This document shows, one piece after another, positions 26,497-36,100 of a stretch of 64,000 nucleotides of DNA. The translations under genes were made by a program, and so were the position numbers. The notes beneath the pieces are model-generated. The model was given only the letters and a program-made list of their open reading frames with translations. It did no database searches and was not told the DNA's origin. The DNA is from Tubiluchus corallicola (taxonomy: Eukaryota > Priapulida > Priapulimorpha > Priapulimorphida > Tubiluchidae), in contig JAQGDQ010000229.1 in assembly GCA_030141605.1 (NCBI GenBank), positions 294,743 through 358,742 of the forward strand, given 5' to 3'. Numbering within the stretch: the stretch's first letter is position 1; each line of letters opens with the position of its first letter.

Positions 26497-27600
26497 CTTC
26501 CTCTAGGTTTCTCAGTGGAACTGATTAAGCATTCAAATCTCAGGTCCTGTAGGTACTAGACCTTTCTTTTAACTGAATCTTACCGACAGTATAATTTCTA
26601 TTCTGAAATGCAAACATTCATAGTTTAAATTGCAATAAGACAGAAAATAAGTTCATCAGTTTTCACGGTGGCCAACGAATATTGAGAATCGCAACCTCAT
26701 ATACTCGATGAACAGGACATTGTTCAACATTAATTAGACACATATGATGCAAGTGGTGTTGATTAATCTACGTGTCATGCAGTTATTACAACTAGATGAA
26801 AATTTCCTATGCAATATTTTGTGTGTATTTCAACTTGTAATTTTTGAACGCTAACTGAAGTTTTCTAGTTGTACTGGTTCCAAGGTATACTTGCGATGTG
26901 AAGAGATTATATGTGTGCTTGCAAACCAAAACCACCCATAAGTCGACATAGTTACAACTACCTTATGATGCTTCAAAGTAGAATGCACGAAAAAGTTTGT
27001 TAAATGACAATTTTTTGTTTTTTTTATATATATAATATATATGTAACACTAAATATATTGGACTTTTATATTCTAGCATCAAGTTATCAAGAAAATGTTC
27101 AAAAAATACTAAAAATCTAATTTTATAGCCCGTACCCCATTTCTCTGGCTTGAAACTTGTACTGCAATTGTAAAAAAACTTGAAACCTTGAAACATCTTT
27201 ATCAGGAAATCCCATCTACACATAACTTTAATGTGTTCTTGCAAAGTCCATAGTAACCAACATTTGTGAGGTTGCTGAGTTGTAGCACAGAGAATAACAC
27301 TTTAATTGGAGAACTCACTCTGCCTGCGGTGTGCGACTGCTTGACATGCTGCACCATCCAACGGCTAGCGGGTAAAAAAGTACAATGCATTCCTCATTGT
27401 ATGGACATTGGCAATAACAATAACGCTTTCTTCTACTTGCTGTAATATTATTATCTGCTAGCAAAGGCCCCGCAAAAGATTTTGCGTATAAATACACGTG
27501 TAATCAATAATACGCGAACATCCTACCTAGTCCTCATTTATAACACAAAGCCCGTAACATCTAGCCTACTGTTTGTTTAACTAACGCAAAGCCTGTAGAG
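26497..27600. other. Presumed 5' region of the minus-strand gene
   Basis: AT-rich. It probably contains 5' UTR exon(s) and the first intron of the single-finger gene, but no exact exon can be set. Confidence 0.3.
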
Positions 27601-27639
27601 CGTTTACTGAATTAAAGTTATAGGCAGAGTACAATGGAT

Positions 27640-28210
27640 GACGTCAGCACAATGGAATGCGTCACCACGGTTTTCTAAGCGAAAATTGCGAAAAATAGAA
27701 CACGAATTAACTCGTCGATACTCCTCTCGGTGGACCTGCCCTAACATATAGCCCACATCGTCGTGTAGCCCTGTCCTTCCTCTTTGTAAAGAGCCCCATA
27801 TCTCCTTCCTAGAGTCCCACCGGGCGACGCTAGAACGTTTTTCCCGCATGCTGTTTGGTCAAAATTTCGAAAAAATCGCGAGTTGGGTCCGGGAAAACGC
27901 CCGCTGCGGAGCGCCCTGGCCCTCTCGGGAATTCTAAATATGCCTACTACACCCACCGCTGAACGGGCTATCTATCCATACCCAGTACCCCCCTCGGCCC
28001 GTACCCGTTCTCTACATCTCAGCCGTATAACTTTTGCAATTTTTTGCAAAAAACGGTCGAAAAAGGGCCATTTTTGGAGGTTTTTCGCCTCCCCCTCCTC
28101 CCGGTGGGCCCGATTCGAAAAATAAAGTATCAATGGCACGACACTAGATCGAGACCTTTCGTTTGATATATAGATCGCCGCAAATGGTGGCCTCGTCCGG
28201 GCTGTAGCCT
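27640..28210. promoter_or_regulatory. GC/CpG-rich island between two divergent genes
   Basis: Composition changes sharply: many CpGs and runs such as ccgggaaaacgcccgctgcg and ctcccggtgggcccgattcg in an otherwise AT-rich locus. It lies about 1.2 kb upstream of the minus-strand start codon, within the 6.7-kb spacer of a divergent pair, so a CpG-type promoter is possible. Homopurine/homopyrimidine blocks (ggtcgaaaaagggcc) also suggest a repeat. No convincing ORF. Confidence 0.35.
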
Positions 28211-28713
28211 CGAATCTTATATATATACCAAGAATATTAATATAAGAGATGGTTTACCCGCTTGCTATTAAAGTGTTAGCACCACAGTACGCGTTGTCGA
28301 TTTTTGTATTAAGTGAACACTCCATATGTAATGTTCCATGGTTGTAATTTAACAGCAATTTTCTCAATGTTATGTTTTTCGATGAGCAGCGCGCACATCA
28401 ACTTCAAGGTGGATTATCTCAGCATAATTTAGAAATATGAGCGATGAGTAAGTAATAAATGTTAAAAAAATTTATTAGTACAATCACAATTAAAGACGAA
28501 CAGAAACCCAAAATTTGAAATAAAAAACATGTTGCTAAACGTAAGTAACAAATTGACGGAATGGTTGAATTGAACATAATTTTCTTCTTCAGTTCCTTGC
28601 CCCTTCCGTCTCTTGTAGACCTTTGGGTGTTACCATTAATTTTTTTATGAGAGTATTCCACCCGCTCCTATCTGCAGTTCAAGCCTGTTTGCAGCAAAGT
28701 TCTAGTAAGTGCT

Positions 28714-28955
28714 TTAGACCAGACGGTTTAGTCTAGTGGTAATGCGTCTGCTTTCCGTCTGGGTCGTGAGTTCGAACCAGCGGCCGGGTCATACCAAAGA
28801 CTTTAAAAATAGTACCTGCTGTTGCCCTGCCTGACGCGTGGTAATAATAGTCTCTGTTATGTAGTTGTAGGTTGTTATTTACAGTCGGCGATAATAGCTC
28901 TTTGAGCTAATGTTAATTGTTGACCCAAAAGCCAACTTTAAATAAATATTATTAT
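28714..28955 (+). mobile_element. tRNA-derived SINE with target-site duplication
   Basis: An A box (tagtctagtgg) and a B box (gagttcgaacc) are spaced as in a tRNA-type Pol III promoter, followed by a tRNA-unrelated body and a short AT-rich (att)n tail. Flanking direct repeats taagtgct at 28,706-28,713 and 28,956-28,963 are a good target-site duplication. About 242 bp. Confidence 0.85.
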
Positions 28956-28964
28956 TAAGTGCTC

Positions 28965-30020
28965 ATAAAGCATTAACATTAGCGCTAACATTTTTATGGA
29001 AGTTCACATCAATACAATAGACGTAATCTTGAAATTAGTTTTGCTGAGTTAACATAGAAACACTACGCCGTGCACTGGTCAGACTCAGAGCAGTCCGTGC
29101 TTGGAGCCCTAGGTACTGACAGACAGTGACAGCGTACTTGTTGACACTCAGTTCCTGTTTCTTGTCTGCATGATATTGGACGTAACCAGAGTTACAGCAG
29201 AACCCTGTATCAAATTCATGTAGTAAATGATACATGGCCCGATCACAGTTACTCGATTTGATGACAATTCTAAAGTATTATAATACAATTGGAATCGACG
29301 CAAGCATTAACAATCTCCATTTTCCTTTATCTAACAATACTCTCTTTAGGCTTTAGACTCACTCTGTTTGTGGTTAACAGGACTGGCAGAAGTTATTCTG
29401 TCAACAGAAGTGTTATTGGGCACTATACATGTTAGCTATGAAAATATGTGTAAAACATAAAAATTAAGTTAATGGTCAAACTTTGAAAAATTCAGGTCAA
29501 TATGTAGCCATTAAAGGTCTAAATCTAAGCCAGCAACTTTCGTTGCAAACAAAGTCAAGAAAGCAAACTCACTTATTGGAACAATCAACAAAAATGTGTA
29601 CTTATAATAAAAGTCCTATAATTATGTTGGAGTTTTATTACCCTGATAGTAGAAAGGTAGTCTTGTCAGTGTATTGTAAGTTGTTGATTACTTTTGTCAC
29701 TGTTATCAAATACCATAATAACTTATGTAATTTTTGCTATGAGGAGGCAAGCATTTTGTGCATTACAATTTTGACTAAGGTAAATTAATAAATTTTATTA
29801 ATGGGTATTGAAACTAGTAATCTTGCATAAGTGTTAGCACAATTATGCAGTGGAAGACCGAATTTAAATGTTGAATAATATAATATCAAAGCTAAGTAGA
29901 AATTGGATAAAACTCGGAATACTTAGTTGCTTGCAGACATGCTTTTTACTAACTTGATGATGTAATCGTCATGTGACATTAAGCAGGGACGATACTACAA
30001 ACAATATAAGAGTTAATTGA
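28965..30020. other. Gene-free stretch
   Basis: No supported feature. A plus-strand frame of about 100 codons at 29,483-29,788 has no recognisable features. Confidence 0.4.
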
Positions 30021-30029
30021 AGATAAATC

Positions 30030-30660
30030 TACATGGGATCAATACAAGCGAGCTATATCTAGGAAACTGAAAGTTCTTCTAATTAATAAAAGTCTCTTTC
30101 TTGGTTTCTTGGTAACTTCATCAATATGTTGGCTAAATGTCAGCTTGTTGTCCACATATACCCCAACATCCTTTTGACACTCAATTTGTGTTATGATTCT
30201 CTGTCCGCCTGACCTATCACTCATGAAATAGTTAATGGTTGTTCCCTAGATGTAGAATTTTGCATTTATATGTATTAAATGGCATTGCTATTCTCTGGAC
30301 CATGCATCAATGACTGATATGTCATACTTCAGTGTCATACGATCATAAACTGACTTTACACTTTTGTATATCTTTGTGTCATCGGCAAACATTTTGACTG
30401 TTGATGTTCATTTGTCTGGTAGGTCATTAGCATAGATAAGAAACAATGAGGGTTCAAGCACGCTGCCCTGTGGTATGCCACTCTTTACAGCAAAATCGGA
30501 AGACTTACTAGAGTTGATTACTACACACTGCGAAGGATTTGTTAAAAAATCTTGAATCCATGCTAAATCAATGCTTGAATCATGCATGAAATGCTTGCGT
30601 TGCTGCTGATGGTTACCTGTTTCACTACTACAACTCGGGTAACTGGTTTTGAACTCCACC
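30030..30660 (-). pseudogene. Non-LTR retrotransposon reverse transcriptase remnant
   Basis: The minus strand encodes the core of a CR1/Jockey-type reverse transcriptase in order: FLTNPSQCVVI, SGIPQGSVLEPSLFLIY, ANDLP, the catalytic FADDTKIY, then KDVGVYVDNKLTFSQHI. All lie in one reading frame broken by at least four in-frame stops and by no frameshift that I can see. Only the middle of the domain remains; no endonuclease, ORF1 or tail is recognisable. Old and inactive. Confidence 0.85.
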
Positions 30661-31304
30661 CAAGATACACTGATTACAAAAGTAAAAGGCATTACATGTA
30701 TTATAATTTAATAAATATAACTTATAATACTTCCCCGTCGATTATCAAACTCGCCGTCGCAAAATAAGAAATCATTTGTCTTTCGAATGGCGACACCATC
30801 TGATTTCATTTGACTAGCTGGAATCACTGAAATTATTATGTATAGTGGGTGAACGCGTATACAGACAAAAAGTCGTTGTACATGGAAAATAAACTGAGTA
30901 AGCCGAATTGAATTGAATCTTCCATATTTCAGTAATCTCTACGATTGCTTACACGTCAAAACACAAAAAAGTCTGGCGGCTTTATTGAGAAAGAAAAGAG
31001 TGTCACTGTATTGCTTAAAATTTAAATAATCCATGTCATGAAGTTTGTTGTACGAATGTGCTAATTGCTTGATTTTCTACGTAATTAAATCACCTCCGCG
31101 TAGGAATTACAATCGAGAGTTAAACTTTAAAGAGTTCATTGTTTAACTTTGTGATGTGAGTTTTTACTGAATCTAAATTATGTTTATTCGTCGTTTTTCA
31201 CAGCGCTAGCAAGATATGATTAAGATTCTGCACTATATGCAGGGTCTTCTTATTACAAACCGTTTATTTCTTTATTGTTTCTCCGCTACGACGGTGATTA
31301 ACAC

Positions 31305-31520
31305 CAAACCCATAGAACAGTATAATCCGCTTATACTAGCGATAACGCTATGACGCCTGTTATAATAAGCCTCTGGATATTACGAGGAAATTTCTAAGTC
31401 CCGCCAAATCTTAGGCTTAATAATATATTTAAACCTTGTTTACAGTGAGCTCCGACAGCACGAGACCTTGATTATGACGAGGGAATTTTCTGGCCTCGTG
31501 ATCATATTTACCCTGCATAT
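31305..31520. mobile_element. Two pogo/Tigger-like terminal-repeat remnants
   Basis: Two related segments start cagtataatccgcttata (about 31,318) and cagtgagctccgac (about 31,445). Each is followed by the motif attacgagg or attatgacgaggg and gaaatttctaa/gaattttctgg, the style of pogo/Tigger termini. No transposase frame. Confidence 0.35.
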
Positions 31521-33173
31521 ACCAAGTGTGAGTTCTAAAACAATGAGTAAAATTGAATAGGCACCATTCACCAAGGACAGAAAAGCCAGCGGACCGGATG
31601 GAGACTAATTTATTGATCATGCGTGAAACAATGTGTATCAAGTACAGCACATGCAGACGTGCTGGTGTCGTTGGCAGCTACTTCTGCTGCTGTAATTTTA
31701 ACTTAAGGAATGAAGCGGGTGTGATTCAGACATAGAAAAGACCAGTTTGTCAACTTATTAGCTCGAATGACCCAGTTGAACTGATAATGACGTGTTCTCC
31801 TACCTCTCATAACTTGTAACCTTAAACTAAGATCTGATGTAAAGCATGCAAAAATAACCGAGTTTTTCAAACTGTTCTGCTTTGCAAACTAAGTAATTCT
31901 GTGGTTTTACAAAATTGAAATTTTAATGAATGTGCTATTAAACAAATGCCTCGATTTTATTACGTAGGAAATAGGCTAGCCAGATCGCAGGTTTAGTTAT
32001 TGTCCAACTTTCATCCTGCTAAAATGCTCATAATAACAAATCATATTGCAATTGCACAACTATTTAAATAAAAATGGAGATGTTCATATCAAGGCTAAGT
32101 TTAAACTGATAAAAACTAGTCGTTTTCCAATCACATAATTGTCCAATGGTCATGGGTAGGCAGTACTTGATTATATTATCAAATCCATGTAAAATGCTCT
32201 GAGCAGCTATCCGGCTATCAGCAGATGAAACAATCACTGCAGTGACAACTTAGAAAAGCAACTGGTGTTGCGATTTTATGCACGGATTTATTCATTAGTA
32301 CTGACACAATCCTAGAAATAACAGAGTTTCAACACTATAAGTTTACGCTGTAAGTTTTAAGTAAATACTGCGATTTTACACTAAATGGCTCGTAAGCTAG
32401 CTGTAGTGCAGATTTGACTATTAAGGTTCATGCCGAAAAGCTTAAAGGACAAGAAAAGGGGTACCTGAAGTAGGTTTCAGGAAAATCGCCTTAAAAATTA
32501 TATTACTCTATAGCTATTTTATGCATATAACGTACTCGCGTTGAAAAGATTTTTTATTTGTTTTCATTTTAATTTCCAGTGGCCGTGCCATTACATGGCG
32601 TCATAGTCATATACACACAATGTAAATCAGGGAAAGAAAAGTAAATATTAAACTATGCCCCAAAAAGACTTGTGTAACTATTAATAAGAAAACTATTAAT
32701 TATTTAAAATGCTTTCCCCAATTGGTAAAATGTCGCTGACTCACCCTCTAGGGTGCACCACTCACTAACCAAAAATGTATTTTAATCTTATTGACAAGAT
32801 ACAGTAATTTTAAACTTTATTTAGCTAGTGACGTGTGTGCTACGAGTACACTGATTATTTTTCAAAACTTTGCACAGTGTTGTCTAAAGTTGTTTCAAAT
32901 GATTTATTTTTGCGATAAGCTAAAATGAAATGACCATCATTCACATTATCCAAGCAAACACTGATATATCATGTTGAGTTATGAAATTTTTTAGAAACTT
33001 GGATACTAATCTTGGAGAACGTTTTTGCGAAATTCAGTTTCTACAGTTTCTAACTTTCTTTACCTTTGCTCTTGTACAGTGACTGGCGGATTTTTTGATG
33101 TCGTACAACACCAAAAACCAAAGCTGAGCTTATAATTTCTGAACAGAGTTGAAGAACTTCACACTTACGGATA
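31521..33173. other. Gene-free stretch upstream of the multi-finger gene
   Basis: AT-rich. An acceptor-like tgctcttgtacag ends at about 33,080, so a 5' UTR exon could start there and run into the coding exon at 33,174. No other features. Confidence 0.35.
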
Positions 33174-36100
33174 ATGGATCTAGACATTACTTACAAGTGC
33201 ATCATGTGCAGTGATGCATTTGACACTGAACAGAACTTCTATAGTCATGCAAAATTTTTTCACTGCCGCATCCTTGTTTCTCAAGGGCACAATCCGGACA
33301 ATGATGTCCCAACACAAACTTGTATAAAAACTGAGCCAATTGATGATGACTTGCCGTCTGCCAGTGTTGATATCTGTAATGACAGCCATAGTAGCCATAT
33401 CAACTATCTAAATTCTAATGTATATAGAGAGGCAGATAGATTTACCAATTATGAATCAGTTGTTGAGCCACTTTCCCGGTATATAAACATGGCAGATCCA
33501 GGGAGCAAATCGTCACCACATGCTCACAGACATCACAGTAAAGTGTTTGCTGAAAATGGTGATCTGTCTGGCCTGGATATGCCATCACAACCTGATGAAT
33601 CACTAAGTCTTGTGAAACGTGAATGTACATCTTCATCACAGAGTGAGGATTTGTTCAGTAACACATTTGCAATGCAGTTTGACGAGCCATTCAGTTGTCG
33701 CGAAGGTGAATGTGAACATACAGAGACAGTGCTGTCCGATGAGTCATTAAATGGTGATAATCTACGTCAGTTTACGTCCAATCAGGAGGAGTTTTGTTGT
33801 TTGGATTTTCAGCGTCACTTTCCATGCCAACATAAAAGCAGCCGTCCACAGTCTCAACTGACTGAACCCAAAAGGAAACGGGGAAGACCAAAGAAAAAGT
33901 TGTCTGTTAAACAGAATCCAGTGTTATCACCTAGAAAAAACAGTGATGACCATGAATGCATTCAGCACTTACTGACAGTGCAGTCTGGTCAGTCATCAAG
34001 TAGTGAAAATCAAGGTCCGCCAGTGTCAAATGTGGAGAACTTTTACCATTTGGACTTTCCATGCAAAGATAAAGGCTACCATCTACAGTCTCAGCTATGT
34101 GATCTACAAGGAAAAAGCCGTGAGCAGAGTGAACCTAAAAGAAAACCGGGGCGACCAAAGAAAAAATTACTTGCTAAGCAAAATGTGACACTGTCACCTA
34201 CAAAGAAATATGATGAAAGTGAATGTGATATTAATGATTCCACTGAGCTTTTTACTGGCCAGCCTGTAGTGCAGGCAGATGACCAGGTGCCAAAGAAAAT
34301 AACAAAGCAATTGAATCGAGATATATGGATTTGTCAAGTATGTGGTAAAAAGTTTTTGAAGAGTGCTTCTTTTATAAATCATAAGTTAAGAGCCCATAAA
34401 ATCAGTAAAAAATGTCATATTTGTAAGAAGACATTTTCCACAAAGCGCGGTGGTGGGTTAGAGTATCATTTGCTAAGAGATCACAATAAGTGTTATGTGG
34501 AAGCTGTGTGTACTCTGTGTGGTAAAAACTTGAGCAGTTTAGCAAAGTACACCATACACATGCGCCATATTCACAGACAAGTGCCAGATGAGTTCGTCGT
34601 TCGACGTGCAATTTTTTTAGCTAATAGAATGAACAACTTTGATGAAAATGAGGAATCGGGCACTCAGATCTCTTCGGAAGTACGTAAAATCTCTGATGAT
34701 GACAAAGATGTCAAGGTATTGCCAGTTGTGAAGCATGTAACGAAAAGAAAACGTGGTGCTGTAAAAAAGTCGATGCACAGGTATCTGCAATTGCGCTCCA
34801 GTAAAAGGCAGCTGCGTAGCAAGAAAATATGTCCCACAGTTCACATGTGCAAGTTGTGTGACAGGAAGTTTCCTTTGCATTTTCTTTTGAAAAAGCACAG
34901 AAAACAGTGCCATGAAACTGCCAAGAGTAACGTCTGCCAAATTTGTAACCAAAAGTTTCAAAAGAATGTTATGTTAAAAAGCCATCTTTTGACTAAACAT
35001 AACAAACAATATATTGAGGCTACGTGTATCTTATGTGATTTGTCTTTTTGTAGTTTAACGAGATATTTTCTACACTTGCGTCATGTGCACAACCAACTAC
35101 CATCAAAAGCGTCATCTTCACTTGCTGCTTCTCGAGCAAAAGAGAAAAAGAACTTTGTTGAGAAAGATGAGGCAAATCGTGCAGAAGCTGCCTTGCAAGC
35201 TGCAATGAAGTCTATTAAAACAAGTGAAACTTCAGCTAGAATGTCATGTGATAGTATTATAAGACTAGGAACTCTTACTAGTCGTAAAAGGAAGTTAGAC
35301 TCACCAAACAAAACATCATTAGAAATGAACAATAAGAGAAGAAAAATTCTCCCTGTTTATTCTTGTGATGTCTGTGAGACGCAGTTCTATGAATCTGCAT
35401 CATTAGAAACTCACAAAAATATTTTTCACACGTCTAAGCAAAAACTTCACGTTTGTCCAATATGTAATCAGCGTTTTAAACGCAAGGCAGCATTAACTGA
35501 TCATGTTTTAAGAAAACACGAGAAGCGGTACATAGAAGCCATTTGTGGCATTTGTGGTCAGTCTTTTGCAAATTTAGCTAGGCATTCAGTACATTTGCGA
35601 CAAGTACACAACCAAGCACCATCAAAAGCTAGTTCTACACTTGCCATTTATTTGGCAAAAGAAAAACAGAATATTGCAGAAAGAGTGGGATCAAAAATTG
35701 TAGCTGACGGCTCGCAAAAAGTCAAGAAATTCGCTCACACAGATTCGGTCTCTTTCGAACTCGGAAAAACGAAGACTGTTGATTTATCGAAAACTCTTTT
35801 AATGTTTGACGAAGAAACTGAAAATAAGAAAACTGAAGAAAAATGGGCAGAAGCGACAGATAGCAACCAGTCTTCGGCTGTATGTGAAAATTTATCTGCA
35901 GAACAACAACTTGTTGCCTTTAACAGCATTTCACCTGTTGCTAATTCAAATGGTGGTAATGCTGAGCTTGAAGTGGTTCCTTTTGAACTTGGAGAGACTA
36001 AAAGTGCAACTGAGTGTTTGAAAACTCTTTTTACTACCTATTGGATTGATAATGCAGTTGATGAAGCATTGGACAAAAAAGAACAATCTAATTCAATAAG

